DNA of 6,325 bases, taken from the NCBI GenBank assembly GCA_031280335.1, contig JAITGZ010000034.1, positions 1 through 6,325 on the forward strand, read 5' to 3'. Position 1 is the stretch's first letter. Every line of letters begins with the position of its first letter. The notes beneath the pieces were generated by a model that did no database searches, was not told where the DNA came from, and worked only from the letters and a program-made list of their open reading frames with translations. Shown one piece after another: positions 1 through 6,058 of this stretch. Source of the DNA: Deltaproteobacteria bacterium (GTDB taxonomy: Bacteria; Desulfobacterota; Desulfovibrionia; Desulfovibrionales; Desulfovibrionaceae). The translations under genes and the position numbers were made by a program.

Positions 1-54
1 GCATCAAAAATACACATACAGTGATAATACTCCGGAATTATGCGGATAATTTTT

Positions 55-88
55 GCCTGTTCCGATGCGCTCAGGCATCAGAACAGGC
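55..88 (+). repeat. Imperfect inverted repeat (hairpin) in the lon leader
   Basis: GCCTGTTC (55-62) pairs with GAACAGGC (81-88), and after one C/A mismatch GATG (64-67) pairs with CATC (76-79), leaving an eight-base loop. No run of T follows on the plus strand, so it is not a clear terminator for a gene entering from the left. A second GATGC at 94-98 could compete for GCATC (75-79), giving an alternative fold. Confidence 0.5.
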
Positions 89-231
89 GCGCCGATGCGC
101 TTTTGCCTTAAATATACGCAAGCTCAAATATAAATTTCGGGCTGAACCGCTGTAAAGTTTCTCCCCGGCTATTGAATAATGCGCGGGAGTGCTTATCTGA
201 AGTTAAAGCTAACCCCGACCCCGCCCTCAAA

Positions 232-264
232 GCGCGCCTTCCCCTCTGTGGGGAGCGGGCGCGC
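232..264 (+). promoter_or_regulatory. GC-rich hairpin in the lon 5' untranslated region
   Basis: GCGCGCC (232-238) pairs perfectly with GGCGCGC (258-264). After a T.G pair (239/257) and a two-base bulge (255-256), TCCCC (240-244) pairs with GGGGA (250-254) around the loop TCTGT. The stem ends 12 bases before the ribosome binding site at 277-281, which stays single-stranded. There is no following T run, so it is not an intrinsic terminator. It could stabilise the mRNA 5' end or affect ribosome loading; the role is inferred. Confidence 0.5.
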
Positions 265-276
265 GGCATTGCGGCA

Positions 277-281
277 TGAGG
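277..281 (+). promoter_or_regulatory. Ribosome binding site that decides the lon start
   Basis: TGAGG at 277-281 lies nine bases before the ATG at 291. It overlaps the alternative in-frame ATG at 276, which has no comparable purine-rich site in front of it. This favours 291 as the true start. Confidence 0.6.
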
Positions 282-290
282 CATAAATAT

Positions 291-2816
291 ATGAGCGAGC
301 AGAATTACGATAACGAACACGCGCCCAGCCCCGGCGAGCAGCCGGAACAGGCGGAACCGGCGGAAGCCGCGCCTGAGGCGGAAGCCCAGGCCGCTGCGCC
401 CACAGCTCCCGCCTCTCCCGCCTCTCTCACGGATGAGAGCGGCGAAAACCCCTCCCTGCCCAATGACATCCCCGGTGTGCTGCCGGTGCTGCCGGTGCGC
501 GATGTGGTCATCTTCAACTATATGATGCTGCCTTTGTTTGTGGGGCGCGAAAGCTCGGTGCAAGCCGTGGACGCGGCCCTCAACGGCAACCGCTACCTGC
601 TGATTCTGACGCAGAAAAATGAGGCGGTGGAACAGCCCGAACCGCAGGATCTGCACGATATGGGCACAGTGGTGAGCATCATGCGCATGCTCAAGATGCC
701 CGATGGGCGCATGAAGCTGCTGGTACACGGCATAAGCCGGGCCAAGGCCCTCAGCCTTATGCACAACGGCGCTTACATGGAGGCCGGGGTGGAGCTGACC
801 CAGGAAAGATCGGAGCATCCCGCCGGGCTGGAAGTGGAGGCGCTGATGAACGCGGCCCGGGGTCTGAGCGAAAAAATCCTCAACCTGCGCGGCATCAACA
901 ATCAGGAGATCAACGCCGCCCTGGCCGGGGTGGATCATCCCGGCAGACTGGCGGACATCATCGCCTCCAACCTGCGCCGCAAAATAAACGAGGCCCAGGA
1001 GATTCTGGAAATACTCGACCCGGTGGGGCGCCTTCATCTTGTGTACAAACACCTGAGCAAAGAGGCCGAACTGACCAGTATGCAGGCGCATATCCAGGAG
1101 AGCGCCCGCGAAGGCATGGACAAGGCCCAGCGGGACTATTATCTGCGCGAGCAGCTCAAGGCCATACGCCGTGAACTGGGCGACGGCGGCCAGGAAGGAA
1201 ACGACCTTGACGATCTGCGCGAAGCCCTGAACAAGGCCAAGCTGCCGCCGGAGGCGGAAAAAGAGGCGCATAAGCAGCTGAACCGCCTTTCTTCCATGCA
1301 CGGCGATTCCTCTGAATCATCCGTGCTGCGCACCTACCTGGAATGGCTGGCGGATCTGCCCTGGAGCAAGCTGTCGCGCGACAGCCTGGACATCAAAAAA
1401 GCCAGGGATATACTGAACGAAGACCATTACGGACTGGAAAAGGTCAAGGACCGTATTTTGGAATTCCTTTCCGTGCGCAAGCTCAACCCCCGCTCCAAAG
1501 GTCCCATTCTATGCCTTGTGGGGCCTCCGGGCGTGGGCAAGACCTCTCTGGGGCGCTCCATAGCCAGAGCCATGAGCCGCAAATTCCACCGCATGTCCCT
1601 GGGCGGTATGCGCGATGAGGCGGAAATACGCGGGCACCGCCGCACCTACGTGGGGGCCATGCCCGGACGCATCATCCAGGCCCTTAAGCAGGCCGGCACG
1701 CGCAACCCGGTGATCATGCTGGACGAGGTGGATAAAATCGGCACGGACTTCAGGGGCGACCCTTCTTCCGCCCTGCTGGAGGTGCTGGACCCGGAACAGA
1801 ATTTTTCTTTTACGGATCACTACATCAACATGCCCTTTGACCTTTCCAAGGTCATGTTCATCTGCACCGCCAACACCCTGGACACCATCCCCGGCCCCCT
1901 GCGCGACCGTATGGAGGTCATCACCCTGCCCGGCTACACCATGCAGGAAAAAGTCAAGATCGCCCAGCGCTATCTGGTGGCCCGCCAAACCAAAGAAAAC
2001 GGTCTTAAAAAGAATGACCTGCGTTTTGGCGGGGACGATGTGCTGGAGACCCTCGCCAGGGAATACACCCGCGAAGCCGGTTTGCGCGCCCTGGAACGCG
2101 AAATAGGTGCCATCTGCCGCAAACTGGCCCGTCAAAAAGCCGAAGGAGCAAAACCGCCCTTTGAGGTGGATGTGCCCATGACGCACAAACTTTTAGGCGC
2201 GCCCCGTTTCCTGGAAGAAGAACCGGACAACAAACTCCAGCCCGGCGTAGCCCTGGGCCTGGCCTGGACCCCGGTGGGCGGGGAAATACTGCATATCGAA
2301 GTGAGCGCCATGCCCGGCAAAGGCACCCTTACCCTGACCGGACAGCTGGGCGAGGTGATGAAAGAAAGCGCCCAGGCCGCCGTAAGCTACGCCCGCGCCC
2401 ACGCCCGTGAACTGGGCATTCCCTCCGACTTTCACGAAAAACAAGACCTGCACATACACGTACCCGCCGGGGCCACGCCCAAAGACGGTCCATCCGCCGG
2501 GGTTACCCTGGCCGTGGCCGTACTCTCCGCATTGAGCGGCAGGCCAGTGTCCCCGGATCTGTGCATGACCGGGGAGCTGACCCTGCGCGGCAATATCCTG
2601 CCCGTGGGCGGCATCAAAGAAAAAATTCTGGCCGGCGTGGCCAGAGGCATCAAAAACGTGGCCATACCCAAACAAAACCAAAAAGATCTGGAAGATATAC
2701 CCGCAGAACTGCGCAGCCAGATCAAAATACACCTCATCTCCGTCCTGCGCGAGGCGCTGCACCTGGCCTTTGTCCCCGCCCGCGCCCCCGCCGCCGGGAC
2801 CAGGACACGGCGTTGA
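291..2816 (+). CDS. lon: ATP-dependent Lon protease (LonA type, S16 family)
   Basis: Cytoplasmic ring-forming protease that unfolds damaged and regulatory proteins with ATP and degrades them. From ATG 291 it has 841 residues; E. coli Lon has 784. The first ~58 residues are an acidic Ala/Pro/Glu-rich extension. The LonN substrate-binding domain begins near residue 60 (VLPVLPVRD) and runs into a helical linker. The AAA+ module has Walker A GPPGVGKTS (Lys417), Walker B MLDEVD (Asp478, Glu479), sensor-1 Asn528, arginine finger Arg540 and a sensor-2 Arg near 599. The protease domain has PKDGPSAG with catalytic Ser735 and GGIKEK with catalytic Lys778, 43 residues apart as in E. coli (Ser679, Lys722). 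All key residues are present, so it should be active. An in-frame ATG at 276 would add five residues but lacks a good ribosome binding site. It stands alone on this strand. Heat-shock control is common for lon, but I see no convincing sigma-32 or CIRCE site. Confidence 0.98.
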   Translation: MSEQNYDNEHAPSPGEQPEQAEPAEAAPEAEAQAAAPTAPASPASLTDESGENPSLPNDIPGVLPVLPVRDVVIFNYMMLPLFVGRESSVQAVDAALNGNRYLLILTQKNEAVEQPEPQDLHDMGTVVSIMRMLKMPDGRMKLLVHGISRAKALSLMHNGAYMEAGVELTQERSEHPAGLEVEALMNAARGLSEKILNLRGINNQEINAALAGVDHPGRLADIIASNLRRKINEAQEILEILDPVGRLHLVYKHLSKEAELTSMQAHIQESAREGMDKAQRDYYLREQLKAIRRELGDGGQEGNDLDDLREALNKAKLPPEAEKEAHKQLNRLSSMHGDSSESSVLRTYLEWLADLPWSKLSRDSLDIKKARDILNEDHYGLEKVKDRILEFLSVRKLNPRSKGPILCLVGPPGVGKTSLGRSIARAMSRKFHRMSLGGMRDEAEIRGHRRTYVGAMPGRIIQALKQAGTRNPVIMLDEVDKIGTDFRGDPSSALLEVLDPEQNFSFTDHYINMPFDLSKVMFICTANTLDTIPGPLRDRMEVITLPGYTMQEKVKIAQRYLVARQTKENGLKKNDLRFGGDDVLETLAREYTREAGLRALEREIGAICRKLARQKAEGAKPPFEVDVPMTHKLLGAPRFLEEEPDNKLQPGVALGLAWTPVGGEILHIEVSAMPGKGTLTLTGQLGEVMKESAQAAVSYARAHARELGIPSDFHEKQDLHIHVPAGATPKDGPSAGVTLAVAVLSALSGRPVSPDLCMTGELTLRGNILPVGGIKEKILAGVARGIKNVAIPKQNQKDLEDIPAELRSQIKIHLISVLREALHLAFVPARAPAAGTRTRR

Positions 2817-2978
2817 GACCCAAGACCCGCGCAAGGTTTTAGAGCAATTAGAGCATATTATGGAAACGCTGATTTATTCTCTTGAGGGTGCCTTGCCGTT
2901 ATGCCGAGGGGACGGCAAAGATAAGGCGGTATCTGGTAACCATGTCCGTTTAGCGCCGCCGGCCGGCGTAATGCAAAC
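2817..2978. other. Structured intergenic stretch after lon
   Basis: No gene is supported here. TTAGAGCA occurs twice in near tandem (2839-2846 and 2848-2855). TTGCCGT (2893-2899) can pair with ACGGCAA (2912-2918). CGTTT (2947-2951) can pair with AAACG (2975-2979) around a self-complementary 12-base GC core (2957-2968); that outer pair shares base 2979 with the terminator stem. None of these is followed by a T run. A 40-codon open frame (2860-2982) lacks a convincing ribosome binding site and runs into the terminator, so it is not called. The stretch may be part of a dispersed intergenic repeat. Confidence 0.4.
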
Positions 2979-3030
2979 GTGAAATAATGCCGATTCCGGT
3001 TTTTTCAAACCGGAATCGGCATTATTTCAC
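2979..3030. terminator. Bidirectional hairpin terminator between lon and the SUFU gene
   Basis: Arms 2979-3002 and 3007-3030 are perfectly complementary over 24 bp with a four-base loop, TTTC on the plus strand and GAAA on the minus strand. The core is GC-rich (GCCGATTCCGG), and its outer part reads ATTATTTC in either direction, giving a moderately U-rich 3' side for transcripts from both sides. It lies between two convergent genes, where a shared terminator is expected. The stop codon and last two sense codons of the SUFU gene lie inside the right arm. Confidence 0.8.
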
Positions 3031-3729
3031 CGCGCAGGGACGTCCCACATTCACCACCGCCACCTCCTCGACGCTGAACATCTCTTCAAAGCGCTCCACC
3101 AGCGCCTCCGTATCCTTTTGCAGCTTATAGCGCATCTCCTCTTCATGCAGAGGCACAACCTGATAAAAGTTCACTTCTTCCCCATCATTCAGGCGGCAGA
3201 CATGGGGATCGCTTTCTTCCTCATCCTCTTCCGCCTCCAGGTTGAGCAGGGGCTGCATGAGCAACATACAGGTGAAAGGGGCGTTTTGCGCCACAGGTTC
3301 CCCCGTTGGCACGCTGTGCCCCCAGCCCAGCCAGGTATCCTGCTCCAGGGGCAGGCGGGCCAGAATCTTCAGCCAACGGAGCGGCCAGTACCAAATTTCA
3401 TCATCGCTATCCAGCTTCCAGCCGCCGGGCAGGCAGATGAGCAGTTCCGCCCGTTCCAGTTTGTACTCCGCAAGCTCTCCGGGCACGTTCATGCGGTGCG
3501 CGCCCATGCCTGATGTTACCAGGGTATAGTAATTCCGTCCCGGAGCGGGCTTGACAATATAAATATCCACATGGATGTCCGGCGAGACAATTTCATGAAA
3601 GACATTTTCCACCGGGCCGAAGTGTTTTTCCACATGCCTTTCCAGCGCGAGCATTTCTTCTTCGCTGTACACTTCCGGCAGGGTCTCGCCCTGCTTGTCC
3701 GCATCTTTCTTTTTCCTGCCCGGGGCCAT
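3022..3729 (-). CDS. SUFU (suppressor of fused) domain protein
   Basis: Predicted soluble cytoplasmic protein of 235 residues with no signal peptide or membrane segment. After a lysine-rich start (KKKDADK) it shows the bacterial SUFU pattern in order: FHEIVSPDIHVDIYIV (44-59), YYTLVTSGMG (67-76), MNVP (80-83), AELLICLP (94-101), WYWPLRWLK (113-121), DTWLGWGHSVP (131-141), an acidic run (165-174), VNFYQVVPLHEEEM (186-199) and a C-terminal helix (KLQKDTEALVERFEE). This matches a single-domain bacterial SUFU protein. No catalytic residues are known for the family. Comparative studies place bacterial SUFU proteins among immunity proteins of polymorphic toxin systems, but no toxin gene is visible here. 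AAGGAG six bases before the ATG supports the start. It lies 24 bases behind the last ABC transporter gene on the same strand, so it may be cotranscribed, though a functional link is unproven. The exact role is unknown. Confidence 0.87.
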   Translation of the reverse strand: MAPGRKKKDADKQGETLPEVYSEEEMLALERHVEKHFGPVENVFHEIVSPDIHVDIYIVKPAPGRNYYTLVTSGMGAHRMNVPGELAEYKLERAELLICLPGGWKLDSDDEIWYWPLRWLKILARLPLEQDTWLGWGHSVPTGEPVAQNAPFTCMLLMQPLLNLEAEEDEEESDPHVCRLNDGEEVNFYQVVPLHEEEMRYKLQKDTEALVERFEEMFSVEEVAVVNVGRPCAVK

Positions 3730-3735
3730 ATTCCG

Positions 3736-3741
3736 CTCCTT
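3736..3741 (-). promoter_or_regulatory. Strong ribosome binding site of the SUFU gene
   Basis: On the minus strand AAGGAG lies six bases before the ATG. It is the best match to the Shine-Dalgarno consensus among the genes here, which suggests efficient independent initiation rather than reliance on coupling to the permease upstream. Confidence 0.75.
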
Positions 3742-3753
3742 GGGTTTGTATTG

Positions 3754-4422
3754 TCATATTGTCCGTCCGAAACCGGGTACGCGCAGCCGTTTTTCGATCT
3801 TGCCCAGTACCAGGGAGGCCAGACTGGTCAGGGCAAGATAATAGACCCCGGCGGCCATGAATATTTCCGGATAGCGATAGGTCTGCGAGGCCAGAACCTT
3901 GGCTTCGCCGGTCAGTTCAACGCAGGTGGTCAGATAGGCCAGAGAGGAATACTTGATAAGATAGACGATCTCGTTGCCGCAGCCGGGCAAAGCGCGGCGC
4001 ATGGTCTGGGGGGCCAACACGTACAGCGCCGTTTGCAGCGGGCTCATGCCCAGGGCCTGCGCCGCCCTGAACTGACCCTGCTTTACCGAAAGCGCCGCCC
4101 CGCGCACATATTCCGAGTGATAGGCCGCGCTGCACAAGGTAAAACCCAACACCGCCGCGCTGAAGCCGTCCAGGTACAGCCCCAGCCTGGGCAGGGCGTA
4201 ATACAGCATGAACAACTGAACCACCAGGGGTACGCCGCGAAAAAGGGCGGTATATACATCCCCGGCCTTGCGCAGCCAGGACGGGCCAAAGGCCCGCGCC
4301 ATGCCCAGAACGAAACCTCCGGCCAGACCCAGCGTGGCCGAAGGCAGAATCAGGGCCAGACTCATGCGCAGCCCCCGGTTCAGCACCGGAAAAATATCGT
4401 TAAGGTAAAAGTTCCAGTCCAT
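3754..4422 (-). CDS. Amino-acid ABC transporter permease (HisM/GlnP family), second subunit
   Basis: Inner-membrane subunit of a polar amino-acid importer, 222 residues, usual for the family. Hydrophobic stretches at about 20-41, 62-82, 87-103, 132-145 and 187-206 fit about five membrane spans. FRGVPLVVQLFMLYYALPRLG (split here as FRGVPLVVQL at 61-70 plus the following aromatic run to 81) is typical of HisMQ/GlnP permeases. The coupling (EAA) loop that contacts the ATPase spans about 104-146, with RAAQALGMSPLQ and the conserved Gly of ALPG. Its start overlaps the end of the ATPase gene by 23 bases, a sign of translational coupling; GAAGG lies close to the ATG. It pairs with the other permease (5235-5906), presumably as a heterodimer. 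The substrate cannot be told from sequence, though a polar or charged amino acid is likely. Confidence 0.93.
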   Translation of the reverse strand: MDWNFYLNDIFPVLNRGLRMSLALILPSATLGLAGGFVLGMARAFGPSWLRKAGDVYTALFRGVPLVVQLFMLYYALPRLGLYLDGFSAAVLGFTLCSAAYHSEYVRGAALSVKQGQFRAAQALGMSPLQTALYVLAPQTMRRALPGCGNEIVYLIKYSSLAYLTTCVELTGEAKVLASQTYRYPEIFMAAGVYYLALTSLASLVLGKIEKRLRVPGFGRTI

Positions 4423-5227
4423 TGGCCTTCAAACCATCCCGCCCGGCCAACTCCAGAGAGAGGCGGGTGCAAAAATCCAGAGTGCGCGTACCGGCCCCCT
4501 GCCTTAGCAGAACGTCCGGCCCGCCCTGTTCGATGATCCGCCCGTTGTCCATAAAGAGTATTTCATCAGCCAAAGCGCGGGCAAAATCCATCTGGTGCGT
4601 GGCCATGAGCATGGTCATGCCGCCGGCGGCCAGATCGCGTATAACCGCCAGCACCTCGCCCACCAGTTCCGGATCCAGGGCGGAGGTGGGCTCATCCAGC
4701 AAAATGGCCCTGGGATCCATGGCCAGGGCGCGGGCCAGGGCCACGCGCTGCTTCTGCCCGCCGGAAAGTTCCGCCGGGTACAAGGCGGCGCGGTCTGCCA
4801 GACCCACGCGGGCCAGTTCCGCCAAAGCCCTCTCCCCGGCTTCACGCCTGGAAAGACCGCGCACCTTTTCCAGGGCTATGCTCACATTGCCCTGGGCGCT
4901 CAGGTGATCGAACAGATTGAAGTCCTGAAAAATCATGCCCACCTGCCGGCGGAAAAGCCGCAGCTGCCCGCTGTTGTGCTGGTTCAGCCTTTCCCCGTCC
5001 AAAAATATCTCGCCCTGATCCGGCCGGATCAGGCAGTTGGCGCATTGCAGCAGGGTACTCTTGCCCGCCCCCGAAGGGCCTATGAGTACCTTGAGCTCGC
5101 CCTTGCGCAGAGAAAGGGAGACGTCATTCAAAATGCGGCGTCCGCCCAGACTCTTGCCCACACCCTCCAGGCGCAGCACAGACTGCTCTCGCGGCTCGTT
5201 TACGCACGCGGCACCTTCTACGCGCAT
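4400..5227 (-). CDS. Amino-acid ABC transporter ATP-binding protein (GlnQ/HisP family)
   Basis: Cytoplasmic ATPase that drives the importer formed with the two neighbouring permeases. From the chosen ATG it has 275 residues; family members have about 240-260, and the excess is at both ends. Numbered from that start: Walker A GPSGAGKST (51-59, Lys56), Q-loop MIFQDFNLF (Gln101), ABC signature LSGGQ (154-158), Walker B AILLDEP (174-180, Asp178 and catalytic Glu179), D-loop SALD and switch His211 (ATHQ). All functional residues are intact. An upstream ATG at 5248 would add seven residues and overlap the preceding permease by 14 bases but has no ribosome binding site. The ATG at 5227 has TGAGGA just ahead, whose TGA is the permease stop codon. 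The gene ends inside the start of the next permease. Confidence 0.96.
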   Translation of the reverse strand: MRVEGAACVNEPREQSVLRLEGVGKSLGGRRILNDVSLSLRKGELKVLIGPSGAGKSTLLQCANCLIRPDQGEIFLDGERLNQHNSGQLRLFRRQVGMIFQDFNLFDHLSAQGNVSIALEKVRGLSRREAGERALAELARVGLADRAALYPAELSGGQKQRVALARALAMDPRAILLDEPTSALDPELVGEVLAVIRDLAAGGMTMLMATHQMDFARALADEILFMDNGRIIEQGGPDVLLRQGAGTRTLDFCTRLSLELAGRDGLKANGLELLP

Positions 5228-5231
5228 GGCA

Positions 5232-5237
5232 TCCTCA
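5232..5237 (-). promoter_or_regulatory. Ribosome binding site of the ATPase gene, fused to the permease stop codon
   Basis: On the minus strand TGAGGA contains the TGA stop of the upstream permease (5237-5235) and sits four bases before the ATG at 5227. Ribosomes ending on the permease would be placed on the ATPase start, which argues for coupled synthesis and for 5227 over 5248. Confidence 0.65.
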
Positions 5238-5906
5238 GGCATGGGCATGCCCAGGCAGGCGGGTCTTTGCTTCCAGGCCGCGCAAGAGCTTAAGCCCGAC
5301 CAGGGTGATGGACAGATAAATCAGCCCGGCCAGGATATAATAGGTAAAATGCCCGCCGGTGCGCGAAGCCACATGATGGGAAGCGGCCAAAAGCTCAGGT
5401 ACGCCCAGCACATGCACCAGGGCGCTGTCCTTGAGCAGAATGGAAAACTCGTTGGACCAGCCGGGCAAGGCAAGGCGCAGAGCCTGAGGCAAAATAACAT
5501 GCCTTATGCCCTGCAAATCGCTCATGCCCAAGGCGCGGGCGGCCTTAAGCTGACCATGGGGCAAGGCCTCAATACCCCCCCGGAAGATCTGCGCCTGGTA
5601 AGCCGCGCTGGTCAGCCCCAAGACAATACAGGAAGAGGCCAGGGCGGAAACATCCAGGCGCAAGGCGATGAACAGGCCGAAATAAAACAGATAGAGCAGC
5701 ACCAGAATGGGCGTGCCGCGAAAAAACCACACATAAAGCCCTACCAGACGGATCAGGGCCGGCGGGCCGTAAACCTGGGCCAAGGCCAAAGGTATGCCCA
5801 GCACAAGACCCAAAGCCAGAGAAAAGAACACCACCTCCAGCGTGATCAGCGAACCAAACAGAATATAAGGCAGTTCGCCCGCAACGGCATAAATATCTTC
5901 AAGCAT
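5235..5906 (-). CDS. Amino-acid ABC transporter permease (HisM/GlnP family), first subunit
   Basis: Inner-membrane subunit of the same importer, 223 residues. Hydrophobic stretches at about 13-44, 54-80, 86-103, 160-175 and 189-207 fit the five-span family layout. WFFRGTPILVLLYLFYFG (60-77) is a hallmark of polar amino-acid permeases. The EAA coupling loop lies at 106-148, with KAARALGMSDLQ and the Gly of ALPG. The ATG at 5906 has GGGTGA seven bases upstream on the minus strand. It is the first gene after the 328-base gap following the binding-protein gene, and its stop codon forms part of the ATPase ribosome binding site. A six-codon open frame ends on its start codon. The two permeases differ throughout, so this is an old paralogous pair, not a recent duplication. 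Confidence 0.94.
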   Translation of the reverse strand: MLEDIYAVAGELPYILFGSLITLEVVFFSLALGLVLGIPLALAQVYGPPALIRLVGLYVWFFRGTPILVLLYLFYFGLFIALRLDVSALASSCIVLGLTSAAYQAQIFRGGIEALPHGQLKAARALGMSDLQGIRHVILPQALRLALPGWSNEFSILLKDSALVHVLGVPELLAASHHVASRTGGHFTYYILAGLIYLSITLVGLKLLRGLEAKTRLPGHAHA

Positions 5907-5926
5907 TACGCAATCACCCGGAGCAT
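5906..5926 (-). other. Possible six-codon upstream open frame before the first permease
   Basis: On the minus strand ATG at 5926 starts the tiny frame MLRVIA, and its TAA (5908-5906) shares one base with the permease ATG (TAATG). AAGG lies five bases before the small ATG, a plausible ribosome binding site. Such a frame could deliver terminating ribosomes to the permease start. There is no run of regulatory codons, so a classical attenuator leader is unlikely. It may also be chance. Confidence 0.3.
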
Positions 5927-5975
5927 TTTTACCTTGAGGCTGTGAATTTCAATTGACTTTTACTTTTGTAATTCG

Positions 5976-6019
5976 CCTCTGAAAGGGAATTTGCCTTTTC
6001 GCAAATTCCCTTTCAGAGG
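5976..6019 (-). repeat. Perfect 19-bp hairpin in the binding-protein/permease gap
   Basis: CCTCTGAAAGGGAATTTGC (5976-5994) and its exact complement (6001-6019) enclose a six-base loop. On the operon strand the hairpin lies about 70 bases before the permease start and no T run follows it, so it is unlikely to be a full terminator. Stable stems after a binding-protein gene are known to protect the upstream mRNA and to lower expression of the membrane subunits, as with the REP sequences after malE in E. coli. That role is inferred here. Confidence 0.75.
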
Positions 6020-6058
6020 GCGGCTTGAAAAAAAACAAATCACCGTACGGGTTCAGTT

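Larger units (their letters stand above)
1..275. other. Leader region upstream of lon, no gene recognised
   Basis: This stretch is visibly richer in A and T than the coding DNA that follows, and I recognise no protein in it. It contains an AT stem with a four-base loop (36-51, arms AATTAT and ATAATT), a longer imperfect hairpin (55-88), two copies of CCGATGCGCT (62-71 and 92-101) and a GC-rich hairpin (232-264). TATAAA at 129-134 resembles a -10 box, but the nearest -35-like match (TTGCCT, 103-108) is 20 bases away, so I do not call a promoter. The lon promoter most likely lies somewhere here; its position is not resolved by eye. Confidence 0.6.

Noticed and set aside
3..155. Plus-strand frame open for 50 codons from the left edge, ending at TAA 153-155.
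   Set aside because: No start, no recognisable protein pattern, and the sequence is hairpin-rich and AT-rich like non-coding leader.
141..172. Possible sigma-32-like promoter (CTGAAC, then CCCCGGCTAT 16 bases later).
   Set aside because: Both boxes match the consensus poorly and no transcription start supports it.
187..195. GAGTGCTTA resembles the right half of a CIRCE heat-shock operator (GAGTGCTAA).
   Set aside because: The matching left half TTAGCACTC nine bases upstream is absent, so it is only a chance half-site.
276..290. Alternative lon start five codons upstream (ATG 276).
   Set aside because: It lacks a ribosome binding site, while the TGAGG overlapping it is well spaced for the ATG at 291.
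108..1301. Long minus-strand open frame of 397 codons opposite the first part of lon.
   Set aside because: It is a shadow of the high-GC lon reading frame, with His/Gln/Gly-rich composition and no family signature; lon has all its catalytic motifs.
2860..2982. 40-codon plus-strand frame (METLIYSLEG...) after lon.
   Set aside because: No good ribosome binding site, it crosses hairpins and runs into the terminator; more likely repeat sequence than a gene.
5953..5958. TTGACT on the plus strand, a good -35-like box.
   Set aside because: No -10-like box at a usual distance, and no plus-strand gene follows within the window.
6028..6050. Run of eight T on the minus strand (6035-6028) after the junction element, as a possible intrinsic terminator.
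   Set aside because: The only inverted repeat next to it, CCGTACGG, has no room for a loop, and the P1 stem is more than 20 bases away.
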